A stretch of 40,325 nucleotides of DNA from Lachnospiraceae bacterium. Lineage in GTDB: Bacteria > Bacillota > Clostridia > Lachnospirales > Lachnospiraceae. The DNA is taken from contig JAILQS010000172.1 of assembly GCA_024698865.1 (NCBI GenBank), positions 1 to 40,325 of the forward strand, written 5' to 3'. The notes under the pieces were generated by a model that ran no database searches, had not been told where the DNA came from, and saw nothing but the letters and a program-made list of their open reading frames with translations. The translations under genes were made by a program, and so were the position numbers. Every line of letters starts with the position of its first letter. Position 1 is the first letter of the stretch. Below, piece by piece: positions 6,083 through 14,457 of the stretch.

Positions 6083-7942
6083 ATGAAAAGAAGAATAAAA
6101 CATTTCACATGGTTGACCGCATTAGTTACCATGTTTGCTATGCTGACTGTTATAACCTATGCGGTCAGTTTGGATTCGAAGGATGATATGAGCCTTGTCT
6201 TTACGCCGGAAACCCAGCTTACAGTCTATGTGGACGGAACGTGGGACAGCACAAGATCCGACACCTATGCTTTTGGAGATTATGTGCTTCTAAGCGCCCC
6301 GGAGGTAAGCGGAAAGATCTTCTCGCATTGGGAGGCTGATGGCTCCATCATCAGCTATAATAACCCGCTGGAGTTGACCATAAACGCCAACACCACGCTT
6401 TATGCTATCTATGCCAACGAAGCGCCGGAGAAAAAAGCTGTTACCGGCTTCACATCCATCACGCGGACGGACGATGGTACGAGCATTTCCTTCCAAGCGA
6501 TTGCCAGCGGCGAGACAGCAGGAATTGTTTACAGCACCACTACCACCAGTGACGACTTAAAAATCGGCGGTACGGATGTTACACAAGTGGTGGCTGAGAA
6601 AATGGCCGATTCAATCACCACCATGCCGGAAAGCATTCTGGATGGTAACAACTGCTGGATACTGCAGATTACCCCTGACAATGCGGATACGGTCTATCAC
6701 GCACGTACCTATGTGACCGACAGTGGAACCACAACCTACGGCGACATAAAGGATGTGAAGCTGTCCGGTTTGGAGAGCGGCGTTTCGATGATTGCCGATT
6801 TGGGCGATGAACTTGCGGGTCTGAAGAACGATATGCGTACCATAACCTTTGACGCCAACGGTGGCGATGGATCGACCACAACGCAGGCAGTTCTCAGTGG
6901 TAAACAAGTGACGCTGAATGCCAACACCTTTACCCGCGAGGACTACACCTTCACAGGCTGGAATACGGCGGCAGATGGTGCCGGTGTGGGTTACGCGGAT
7001 AAGGCGGGCATAACGCCGAGTACGAACATGACCCTCTATGCGCAGTGGAAGTTCAACAAGACGGATTCTAAGGTTATCACTGCGCCGACAGCCCGGTCCC
7101 TGACATACACTGGCTCCGCACAGGCACTTGTAACCGAGGGCAAGGCCGAAGGCGGTACAATGCAGTACGCCCTTGGTAAAGATGCAACTACACCACCTAC
7201 AAGCGGCTGGAGTACATCAATTCCTACGGCAACCAATACCGGAACCTATTATGTATGGTATATGGTCAAAGGAGATGAAAATCATAATGATACAGAAGCA
7301 AAATCCATTGTATCAAAGATACTTGCTCCAACACCGGTTGCACAGCAGGATAAAGATGAGTTATCCATCAATGCCGGATTTAAAGTAATCCAGAAAGGCT
7401 CCAAGATTACAATTAAATGGGGTAAGGTTGCAGGGGCAACAGGCTATGAAGTATATGTCGCATATTGCGGTAAGAACTTCAGTAAAAAACCGACCAAAAC
7501 TACCACAACCCAAAAAAGCGTTGACGTAACCAGGCTTAATGGCAAGAAAATCAACCTTAAGAAAAACTTTAAGGTATATGTAGTGGCAGTTAACAAGAAA
7601 GGAACTAAGAAAACACAACTTGCCAAAACAATTGCAGGACATATTGTTGGAAGAAAGAATACGAATTATACCAATGCCAAGTCCATTACCCTTATCACCA
7701 AGACATTAAGCATAACCGTTGGAAAAACATCAAAGATTAAAGCCAAGACCGTGCTTGTAGATAAGAAAAAGAAACAACTTTCCAATGCCCATGCAACAGA
7801 ATTCAGATATGCAAGTGCAGATAAAACAATCGCAAAGGTAGATAAGAAAGGTAAGGTTACGGGAATTGCGAAAGGCAAAACAAAGGTTTATGTATATTCA
7901 AGAAACGGACTTGCAAAAGCGGTAAGTGTTACCGTTAAGTAA
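6083..7942 (+). CDS. Secreted InlB-repeat / Fn3-like / Big_2 surface protein
   Basis: The product has 619 residues, and GGGAGG lies just upstream of the ATG. The order is: signal peptide (~1-28); a repeat with FSHWEADGS and TTLYAIYA; an InlB/Flg_new-type repeat at ~252-324 (ITFDANGGDGS, YTFTGWNT, MTLYAQW); an MBG-like domain at ~328-406; an Fn3-like domain at ~414-529 (ITIKWGKVAGATGYEVYV); and a Big_2-like domain at ~534-619 (ADKTIAKVDKKGKVTGIAKG). It ends in a basic tail, VSVTVK, with no sortase signal. The first ~385 codons are GC-rich (57% at 6841-6900), while the 3' part drops to 30% at 7261-7320 and matches the remnants at 250-660 and 1455-1636. The gene therefore looks like a fusion of a foreign 5' part to a resident 3' module. 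An adhesin or envelope-display role is inferred from the domains. Confidence 0.8.
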   Translation: MKRRIKHFTWLTALVTMFAMLTVITYAVSLDSKDDMSLVFTPETQLTVYVDGTWDSTRSDTYAFGDYVLLSAPEVSGKIFSHWEADGSIISYNNPLELTINANTTLYAIYANEAPEKKAVTGFTSITRTDDGTSISFQAIASGETAGIVYSTTTTSDDLKIGGTDVTQVVAEKMADSITTMPESILDGNNCWILQITPDNADTVYHARTYVTDSGTTTYGDIKDVKLSGLESGVSMIADLGDELAGLKNDMRTITFDANGGDGSTTTQAVLSGKQVTLNANTFTREDYTFTGWNTAADGAGVGYADKAGITPSTNMTLYAQWKFNKTDSKVITAPTARSLTYTGSAQALVTEGKAEGGTMQYALGKDATTPPTSGWSTSIPTATNTGTYYVWYMVKGDENHNDTEAKSIVSKILAPTPVAQQDKDELSINAGFKVIQKGSKITIKWGKVAGATGYEVYVAYCGKNFSKKPTKTTTTQKSVDVTRLNGKKINLKKNFKVYVVAVNKKGTKKTQLAKTIAGHIVGRKNTNYTNAKSITLITKTLSITVGKTSKIKAKTVLVDKKKKQLSNAHATEFRYASADKTIAKVDKKGKVTGIAKGKTKVYVYSRNGLAKAVSVTVK

Positions 7943-7975
7943 TATCGTAATAAGTATATAATCATAAATAACTAT

Positions 7976-8052
7976 AGCCGATTGAACCACACTTCTTAGT
8001 CGTCAGACCTAAAATCAAACGACAGGGAGGTTGGTACAATCGGCTGTTTTTT
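7976..8052 (+). terminator. Terminator of the two-gene surface-protein unit
   Basis: AGCCGATTG (7976-7984) pairs with CAATCGGCT (8037-8045) and is followed by GTTTTTTG. Inside the stem AACC/GGTT and GTCGT/ACGAC extend the fold. Nothing else in the preceding 30 bases looks functional. Confidence 0.75.
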
Positions 8053-8060
8053 GTAGCACA

Positions 8061-8136
8061 AGACCGGTGAGCGGATGCATGCTTGCATGCAAATCCATTG
8101 CATGCAAATCCATTGCATGCAAATCCATTTGCCGGT
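8061..8136. repeat. Three 15-bp direct repeats inside a palindrome
   Basis: GCATGCAAATCCATT occurs three times without a gap (8085-8099, 8100-8114, 8115-8129). A GCATGC palindrome precedes it. The outer sequences GACCGG (8062-8067) and CCGGTC (8132-8137) pair with each other, so the repeats would sit in the loop of a hairpin. No reading frame of interest is present. Confidence 0.8.
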
Positions 8137-8141
8137 CGTAA

Positions 8142-8237
8142 GAACATGGAGCACGAAGTGCGGAATGTTCAGATGCGAAATCGAGCAGAAGTCAGCCTAC
8201 CCGATTGAATCGCATAAATGATTCTCGTCGGAATCAT
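8142..8237. other. Cluster of three small hairpins in non-coding DNA
   Basis: GAACAT...ATGTTC encloses GCAC...GTGC (8142-8170). ATGCGA...TCGCAT encloses ATCG...CGAT (8173-8215). ATGATTC...GAATCAT follows (8218-8237). The three consecutive palindromes fill the space between the 15-bp repeats and the 74-bp tandem repeats. No promoter or T-run was found, so the purpose is unknown. Confidence 0.6.
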
Positions 8238-8258
8238 GCATTCAGAAAAAAGCAATTT

Positions 8259-8516
8259 GTGCCTTATTAAGCAAGAATGCTCGATTTAGGTACATTCCTT
8301 CGGCTACCCGGCGACACCCCGATTTGCAATATGTGCCTTTTTCAGTTAGTTTGCTTCTTTTAGGCAACTTTCCTCTGCCGACCGGTCGCTTCCCCAACAA
8401 GATTTTTGTGCCTTTTTCAGTTGGTTTGCTTCTTTTAGGCAATTTTCCTCTGCTGACCGGCCGATTCCTAACAAGATTTTTGTGCCTTATTTAGCAAGAA
8501 TGCTCCGCTTAGGCAC
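8259..8516. repeat. Tandem repeat of about 74 bp, four units
   Basis: Units start with GTGCCTT at 8259, 8333, 8408 and 8482, so the spacing is 74, 75 and 74 bp. The two middle units are nearly identical (GTGCCTTTTTCAGTTAGTTT against GTGCCTTTTTCAGTTGGTTT); the first is more diverged and the last is cut short. Each contains GTGCCT ... AGGCA(C), which can pair as a small hairpin. The minus-strand ORF 8242-8442 is produced by this repeat and is not treated as a gene. Between 8517 and 8593 nothing is seen. Confidence 0.85.
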
Positions 8517-8593
8517 AGCGACCACATCTTCTCTTATAATATAAACTTTGGATTTTCAACGGTTAACAGTAGAAAGCCAGAGTTCTGACTGAA

Positions 8594-8931
8594 TATCGTA
8601 GAGAGCATCATTCACCTTTCGGAAACTATACAAGCCACAACGCTTCTACCATTTTACGTAGAGAGAGTCATTCACCAATCAGGAAACTATATATGCCACG
8701 ACGCTACGACCGTTATACGTAGAGAGCATCATTCACCAGTTGGAAACTATATATGCCACGACGCTACTACCGTTTTACGTAGAGAGTGTTATTCACCAAT
8801 CGGTACTTAACGAAAACGAAGTTTGAGTTTAGTATCCGTTATTGGTGAATCCGAGCGAGAGCGTCTCTCGGAGTAAAATGGTAGTAGCGCGTGGCATATT
8901 TGTTTAAGGTAAAATGATAGAAGCGCGTGGC
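8594..8931. repeat. Palindromic repeat array, copy B
   Basis: Same family and same orientation as copy A. A partial left unit is followed by units starting at 8634, 8695 and 8755 (61 and 60 bp apart), the same centre (ACTTAACGAAAACGAAGTTT), one complete right unit ending GCGTGGC at 8895 and one shortened right unit ending at 8931. From 8695 to 8896 it differs from 1791-1992 at fewer than ten positions by eye. It separates the surface-protein locus from argS. Confidence 0.9.
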
Positions 8932-8965
8932 TCTATAATTTATTTCAAAAATTCCCCTTCCCCCC

Positions 8966-8994
8966 TTGAAATCCCCCCCTACAAAACTTATAAT
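8966..8994 (+). promoter_or_regulatory. Sigma-A-type promoter of the argS operon
   Basis: TTGAAA (8966-8971), a C-rich 17-bp spacer, then TATAAT (8989-8994). The leader to the argS start is only about 50 bases. That is too short for a T-box, and none of the conserved T-box sequences is seen. Confidence 0.8.
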
Positions 8995-9052
8995 AAATTT
9001 GTTTCGACATTAAAATATGATTTAACATATTTCACATATGGAGGTAAATAAA

Positions 9053-10819
9053 ATGAAGAAAATTCTTGAAATTTTAAAGGATGAACTGGGGCAGGGCTTT
9101 GCAGCGTCCGGCTATGATGAGAAGTACGGTGTAGTTTCCCTGTCAAATCGTCCGGACTTATGCCAGTACCAGTGTAACGGTGCTATGATGGCAGCAAAAG
9201 AGTATCACAAAGCACCGATTATGATTGCTAATGACGTAGTTGCCAAATTAGAAGGAAATGCAGCGTTTAAGGAGATTAACGCAGTAGCTCCCGGATTTAT
9301 TAATATTACACTTTCAGATGCTTTTGTTTCAGACTATGTTAATGAGATGAAAGAGAGCCGGAACTTTGGTTGTAACAAGCCGGAGAAACCGATGACCATT
9401 ATCGTGGATTACGGCGGACCAAATATCGCAAAACCGCTTCATGTAGGACATCTTCGTTCTGCCTGTATCGGAGAAAGTGTAAAACGAATCGGTAAATTTG
9501 CCGGACACAATATGATTGGTGACGTACATCTTGGAGACTGGGGACTTCAGATGGGATTGATTATTACAGAGATGAAAAAACGTCAGCCGGATTTGTGTTA
9601 TTTTGATCCGGATTATACAGGGGAATACCCGACAGAGCCTCCATTTACCATGAGTGAGTTGGAGGAAATATATCCATACGCAAGTGCCTATTCCAAGGAA
9701 CATGAGGATTATTTGGCAGAAGCCAGAAGCAATACCTTTAAACTCCAGAAAGGAGACCGCGGATTTACGGCATTATGGAAGCATATCTGTAACGTTTCCA
9801 TTACGGATTTGAAGAAAAACTATGAGAAATTAAACGTTAACTTTGAACTTTGGAACGGCGAGAGTGATGTTGAATCCGTAATTCCGGAACTGGTTGCATA
9901 TCTGAAAGACGGTGGTTATGCGCACATCAGTGAAGGCGCACTGGTAGTGGATGTTAAGGAAGAGACAGACACTAAAGAAATTCCGCCATGTATGATTCTT
10001 AAATCAGACGGATCTGCCATTTACAATACAACAGACCTTGGAACCATTATGGAGCGTGTAAGACAGTACAATCCGGATGCAATCAAGTATGTTGTTGACA
10101 AACGTCAGGATTTGTATTTTGAGCAGGTGTTCCGCTGTGCAAGAAAATCCAAGATGGTAAGAGATGACGTAGAGCTTACATTCCTTGGATTTGGTACAAT
10201 GAACGGTGCAGATGGAAAGCCATTCAAAACCAGAACCGGCGGTGTAATGCGTCTGGAATACTTACTGGAAGAAGTAAACGAAGCCGTTTACAAAAAAATC
10301 ATGGAAAACCGTGAAGTATCACCGGAGGAAGCAAAGGAAATTGCACAGAAAGTCGGCATCGCTGCAATCAAATACGGTGACCTTTCTAACCAGGCATCCA
10401 AAGATTACGTATTTGATATGGAACGTTTCACTTCCTTTGAGGGAAATACCGGACCATACATTTTATATACCATCGTTCGTATCAAGTCTATTTTGAATAA
10501 ATATAAAGAGTTGAAACCACAGGCTGCAGATGTAAAAATTGCGTCGGCAAGAAACGATGGAGAAACCGAGTTATTATTACAGTTATGCAAATTCAACGAA
10601 ATGATTGACAATGCATTCAAAGAAAATGCACCACATAAAGTGTGCCAGTACATTTACGATCTGGCGAATGCATTTAACCGTTTCTATCACGAAAATAAAA
10701 TTATTTCAGAAACCGATGAGGAAAAACAGGCTTCCTGGATTGCACTTATTAAATATACATTAGAAGTGTTAAATCAGGGAATCTGGTTGTTGGGAATCGA
10801 AGCACCGGACAGAATGTAG
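9053..10819 (+). CDS. argS: Arginyl-tRNA synthetase
   Basis: ArgRS charges tRNA-Arg with arginine using ATP in the cytoplasm. The ORF track starts at 9038, but that ATG overlaps the GGAGGT ribosome binding site (9040-9045). The ATG at 9053, seven bases downstream, is the right start and gives 588 residues, a normal length. An N-terminal add-1 domain precedes the class I HIGH signature, seen as IAKPLHVGHLRS near residues 124-135. As in many ArgRS proteins the KMSK loop is degenerate (GKPFKTRTGG, about residue 390). The C-terminus has the helical DALR anticodon-binding domain ending in LLGIEAPDRM. It is first in a run of closely spaced genes (12 bp to the next) and has its own promoter. Confidence 0.97.
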   Translation: MKKILEILKDELGQGFAASGYDEKYGVVSLSNRPDLCQYQCNGAMMAAKEYHKAPIMIANDVVAKLEGNAAFKEINAVAPGFINITLSDAFVSDYVNEMKESRNFGCNKPEKPMTIIVDYGGPNIAKPLHVGHLRSACIGESVKRIGKFAGHNMIGDVHLGDWGLQMGLIITEMKKRQPDLCYFDPDYTGEYPTEPPFTMSELEEIYPYASAYSKEHEDYLAEARSNTFKLQKGDRGFTALWKHICNVSITDLKKNYEKLNVNFELWNGESDVESVIPELVAYLKDGGYAHISEGALVVDVKEETDTKEIPPCMILKSDGSAIYNTTDLGTIMERVRQYNPDAIKYVVDKRQDLYFEQVFRCARKSKMVRDDVELTFLGFGTMNGADGKPFKTRTGGVMRLEYLLEEVNEAVYKKIMENREVSPEEAKEIAQKVGIAAIKYGDLSNQASKDYVFDMERFTSFEGNTGPYILYTIVRIKSILNKYKELKPQAADVKIASARNDGETELLLQLCKFNEMIDNAFKENAPHKVCQYIYDLANAFNRFYHENKIISETDEEKQASWIALIKYTLEVLNQGIWLLGIEAPDRM

Positions 10820-10831
10820 GAGGAGAAAAGA

Positions 10832-12184
10832 GTGTTTGCTGGTCGTAGTAAAGAATTAAAATTTTTGGAGGATAATTTTAATCAGAAAGAGAGTCGTTTT
10901 ATCGTATTGTACGGTAAGCGTGGCGTAGGAAAAACAGAATTACTGCGCGTGTTCTCAAGAGAAAAGAAGGTTGCCTATTATTGTGCAAGAGAATGTTCGG
11001 CAAGAGAACAGCTCTTTAGTCTGGGCGATGAATGGAAAGAAAAATATGGGGTATCGTTTGAAGAGTATAATTTGAAAACGATTCTTTCCAAAGCAGCAAT
11101 TAAATCCGATGTTATTATTTTGGATGAATTCAACAATATGGTGAAGAACAATCCGGAATTTCAGGAAGCCTTACAGTTTATTTTAAAACCGGAGTTCGGT
11201 AAAAAAGTAATGGTGATTGTAAGCAGTTCTTCCGTGAACTGGGTGGAAAATGATATGGTAAATGCAGTTGGTGAACTTGCGACCTCCATTTCCGCATTTT
11301 ATAAAGTGAAGGAATTTACTTTTACGGATATAATGCGTCGTTTTCCGAATTATTCCCTCGAAGATTGCGCGAAGGTATATGCGATTGCGGGAGGAATGCC
11401 GGCATATCTTAACTACTGGTCAGATAAAAGAAGTGTGAAAGAGAATATTATGGGACTCTTTTTGCATAAAGACGGTCGTCTGTATCGTGAAATGGAAAAT
11501 TTTATGCGAACCGAGCTTCGTGAACTTGCGCTTTATAACACAATACTTGCTTCCCTTGCGTCCGGAAGAACAAAGCTCAATGATATTTATGAGCGTACCG
11601 GTTTTAGCAGAGCTAAAATCAGTGTGTACATAAAGAATCTGATTGCACTTGATATTGTAGAAAAAGTATTTTCTGTAGATACGGATGGAAAAGAAAACAC
11701 CAAAAAGGGACTTTATTGCATCAAAGATCATTTTGTACATTTCTGGTTCCGTTTTGTATATCCGAACTTGTCTTCTTTGGAAGAACGCAAGATGGAAGAA
11801 GTGTATAACAATAAAATAGAGCCGGCACTGGATGCTTATATGTCCATTTACTTTAAAGACATTGTAGCGGAGTATATGGGACTTTTAAGCAACCATGGCA
11901 AACTTCCGTTTGCAATTAAGCAGGTGGGAAGCTGGTATGGTAAAAACGGTAATATCGATCTGGTCGGACAGGGCGAGAATGGCAGTGTTTTTGTCGGTAT
12001 TTGCAAATGGGACAGAGAGCCGATGTCAGAAAGTGATTTTGAAGATGCACTGTATCTGATTATGCAGGCAGAAATCGAGCCGGACTATTATTATCTGTAC
12101 TCCAAGAGTGGTTTTGGAAATGGTTTGGAAGCGAAAGCAAAATATATTAACAACATGGTGCTGACTTCTTTGGAAGATATGTAA
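10832..12184 (+). CDS. DUF234-type AAA ATPase (archaeal-ATPase-like)
   Basis: The product has 450 residues. The start is GTG at 10832, with AGGAGG just upstream and only 12 bp after argS. Walker A is [10 protein letters not shown] (residues ~28-37) and Walker B is VIILDEFNN (~94-102), followed by a sensor-like VIVSSSS. A winged-helix region comes next (~236-290, [20 protein letters not shown]). The C-terminal DUF234 part contains [12 protein letters not shown] and a nuclease-like strand pair, NIDLVG ... [11 protein letters not shown]. Relatives usually have GECKW (ExK) here, but this protein has GICKW, so the acidic residue is missing. The biological role of this family is not established. 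Context with argS and a second ATPase gives no clear pathway. Confidence 0.85.
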   Translation: MFAGRSKELKFLEDNFNQKESRFIVLYGKRGVGKTELLRVFSREKKVAYYCARECSAREQLFSLGDEWKEKYGVSFEEYNLKTILSKAAIKSDVIILDEFNNMVKNNPEFQEALQFILKPEFGKKVMVIVSSSSVNWVENDMVNAVGELATSISAFYKVKEFTFTDIMRRFPNYSLEDCAKVYAIAGGMPAYLNYWSDKRSVKENIMGLFLHKDGRLYREMENFMRTELRELALYNTILASLASGRTKLNDIYERTGFSRAKISVYIKNLIALDIVEKVFSVDTDGKENTKKGLYCIKDHFVHFWFRFVYPNLSSLEERKMEEVYNNKIEPALDAYMSIYFKDIVAEYMGLLSNHGKLPFAIKQVGSWYGKNGNIDLVGQGENGSVFVGICKWDREPMSESDFEDALYLIMQAEIEPDYYYLYSKSGFGNGLEAKAKYINNMVLTSLEDM

Positions 12185-12215
12185 GAAGTTTAGAAGAATA
12201 GAAAAGAGGAATCTT

Positions 12216-13523
12216 ATGTTTCGCGAAATTTCAAAATTGATTGTTTACGGAAATTTACCGAAAGAGAGTATTCTGTTTCAGTTGGGACAGATTTTTGAAA
12301 CGTTTTATGAGAAAGAATATGCGAAGGAGGAACTGATTAATCAGATTTATATTCAGATTCATAGACTTCTTGATATTGCCACGATGTACGGGTTTGACGA
12401 AAACCTGTGGCACAATTATCTGACGTTTCTTTTGGTGGATACAGAGACACCGTTTAGTATGACGGTAGAAAAAGTAGGAGCGGTAGAAGGCAGTGTAAAT
12501 CAGTTTGCAAAGAATGACTATAAACATTTCCTTCGTTTGTTTCATTATGATTTTGATGAAATCGAAAAGAAACTTGGTATTGACTGCTTCTCCACAATTT
12601 CCAATTATAAAGCAATCGAGAAAACAGAACGTAGATACAATAAAAATGTCAGTGATAAAGTAAAGGTGCTTAGTCGTAAACTTGCAAAAGCAAGCGATGA
12701 GGAAGAGTTTTTTGCATTGGTGACGGATTTTTACAAAACCTATGGTGTCGGAAAATTCGGTCTCAATAAAGCATTTCGTGTGCGCCATCAAGAAAATGTA
12801 ACCGAGCCGGAGCTGATACCGATAACCAACACGGAAGAAGTGGTTTTGGATGACCTGATTGGTTATGAAATTCAAAAACAAAAACTGATTGATAACACGG
12901 AAGCGTTTATTAACGGACGCAAGGCGAATAATGTCTTGATGTTTGGTGACAGCGGAACCGGCAAATCAACCTGTATTAAGGCAATTTTAAATGAATACTA
13001 TCCACAGGGGCTTCGAATAATTGAAATTTACAAGCACCAGTTCAGAGATTTGTCTGCAATTATTGCACAGGTGAAAAATCGAAACTATCGCTTTATTATC
13101 TATATGGATGATTTGTCTTTTGAGGAATTTGAAATCGAATACAAATATTTAAAGGCAGTAATCGAAGGTGGCTTGGAGACAAAGCCGGACAACGTGTTAA
13201 TCTATGCAACATCAAACCGTCGTCACCTGATTCGTGAAACCTGGAATGACCGCTCCGATATGAGTAAAGACGAATTGCACCGTTCCGATACGGTACAGGA
13301 GAAATTGTCCCTTGTAAACCGTTTTGGTGTTACCATCAGCTTTATGCGTCCGGATCAAAAAGAATTCTTCCATATTGTGACCGAGCTTGCCAAACGTCAG
13401 GGTATCAAGATGGAGGAAACGGAATTATGTCAGGAAGCGAACAGGTGGGAATTAAGCCATGGCGGAATTTCCGGAAGAACGGCACAGCAGTTTATTAATT
13501 ACCTTGCCGGCAAAGAGATGTAA
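12216..13523 (+). CDS. DUF815-type AAA ATPase
   Basis: The product has 435 residues; the ATG has AGAGGAA upstream and lies 31 bp after the previous gene. An N-terminal helical region of ~200 residues, without recognisable motifs, precedes the ATPase core. Walker A is [11 protein letters not shown] (~244-254) and Walker B is [14 protein letters not shown] (~293-306). A sensor-1-like [10 protein letters not shown] follows, then the arginine-rich [12 protein letters not shown]. This combination is characteristic of DUF815 (YcaO-unrelated P-loop) proteins, widespread in Clostridia and of unknown function. The two neighbouring ATPases belong to different subfamilies, so they are not a recent duplication. 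Confidence 0.85.
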   Translation: MFREISKLIVYGNLPKESILFQLGQIFETFYEKEYAKEELINQIYIQIHRLLDIATMYGFDENLWHNYLTFLLVDTETPFSMTVEKVGAVEGSVNQFAKNDYKHFLRLFHYDFDEIEKKLGIDCFSTISNYKAIEKTERRYNKNVSDKVKVLSRKLAKASDEEEFFALVTDFYKTYGVGKFGLNKAFRVRHQENVTEPELIPITNTEEVVLDDLIGYEIQKQKLIDNTEAFINGRKANNVLMFGDSGTGKSTCIKAILNEYYPQGLRIIEIYKHQFRDLSAIIAQVKNRNYRFIIYMDDLSFEEFEIEYKYLKAVIEGGLETKPDNVLIYATSNRRHLIRETWNDRSDMSKDELHRSDTVQEKLSLVNRFGVTISFMRPDQKEFFHIVTELAKRQGIKMEETELCQEANRWELSHGGISGRTAQQFINYLAGKEM

Positions 13524-13535
13524 TGAGGAAAATAA

Positions 13536-14384
13536 ATGAGCAGAATTAAAATGTTGGGCCTGGATTTGGATGGCACACTTTTTACAGATGATAAAAAGAT
13601 AACAAAGACCAATCGTAAGGCAATCAGAAAGGCGTTAGAGAAAGGTGTTGTAGTGCTTCCTGCAACCGGACGCCCGTTAAACGGTGTTCCGGAGGAATTG
13701 ATGGAGTTTGAAGGAATCGATTATGTCCTTACATCCAACGGTGCTGCCGTATATAAGAAAGATAGCCAAAAGGTGATTTACTCGGATTATATGAATAAGG
13801 ATACGGTAGTGCGCATACTACAAAAAGCACAGACGCTGCCGCTTATGTACGACGTTTTTATGAACGGAAAAGGATATGTGGAAAAGGAGATTTTCGAGGC
13901 CGGAATCCCACACATTGAAAATCCGGAGATTATCAGCTATTTTTATAAAAGCCGTGTGATGGTGAAAGATTTGATTGAACATATTCAGACTTCGCCATAC
14001 GGAGTCGAAAAAATCACGTTGAATTTTCGACGAAATCCAAATGATTGCTCGATTCTTCTTGGACGGCAGGAAATGATAGAAGCGCTTTCAAGTTATGCGG
14101 ACATATCCGTTGTTTCCGGAGTGCCTACCAACTTAGAGATTACCAACGCTACCGCTAAAAAAGGAACTGCACTCATAGAACTTGGCAAGTTGCTTGGCAT
14201 CAAACGCGAAGAAATCATGGCATGCGGTGACAGCGGGAATGATAAAGAGATGTTAGAAACAGTCGGACTTGGGGTCGCTATGGCAAATGCCGAAGCGGCA
14301 GTAAAAGAAGTTGCAGATTATATTACGGTTTCTAACGGGGAAGATGGCGTTGCAAAAGCCATCGCAAAATTCATTTTAACGTAA
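13536..14384 (+). CDS. Cof-type HAD-IIB phosphatase
   Basis: The product has 282 residues; it starts 12 bp after the DUF815 gene with GAGGAA upstream. HAD motif I is GLDLDGTLFTDD (Asp10 nucleophile and Asp12), motif II is LPATGRP, and motif IV is CGDSGNDKEML near residues 230-240. The IIB-type cap lies in between, and a conserved lysine (AKKGTAL) precedes motif IV. Cof-like proteins dephosphorylate sugar phosphates, nucleotides or flavin/pyridoxal phosphates; the substrate cannot be read from sequence. It is the last gene of the tightly packed argS run. A 73-bp gap without a convincing terminator follows. Confidence 0.9.
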   Translation: MSRIKMLGLDLDGTLFTDDKKITKTNRKAIRKALEKGVVVLPATGRPLNGVPEELMEFEGIDYVLTSNGAAVYKKDSQKVIYSDYMNKDTVVRILQKAQTLPLMYDVFMNGKGYVEKEIFEAGIPHIENPEIISYFYKSRVMVKDLIEHIQTSPYGVEKITLNFRRNPNDCSILLGRQEMIEALSSYADISVVSGVPTNLEITNATAKKGTALIELGKLLGIKREEIMACGDSGNDKEMLETVGLGVAMANAEAAVKEVADYITVSNGEDGVAKAIAKFILT

Positions 14385-14457
14385 TCTGAGGCATCTCATT
14401 TTTAAACATTAGCGAAGATTGGGTTATAAAAAACTATAAATAAAATCAGGTGATAGA

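Noticed and set aside
8242-8442. 66-aa minus-strand ORF (PKRSKPTEKG repeats)
   Set aside because: It is a by-product of the 74-bp tandem repeat, with no ribosome binding site or promoter.
1-9000. Insertion sequence or integron explaining the rearranged surface locus
   Set aside because: No transposase or integrase frame, no terminal inverted repeats with target duplication and no attC-like sites were found; homologous or illegitimate recombination explains what is seen.
8931-9052. T-box leader for argS
   Set aside because: The promoter lies at 8966-8994, leaving about 50 bases of leader; no specifier stem or conserved antiterminator sequence is present.
9329-9703. Minus-strand ORFs inside argS and other housekeeping genes
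   Set aside because: They are shadows in antisense frames with no ribosome binding sites and no recognisable domains.
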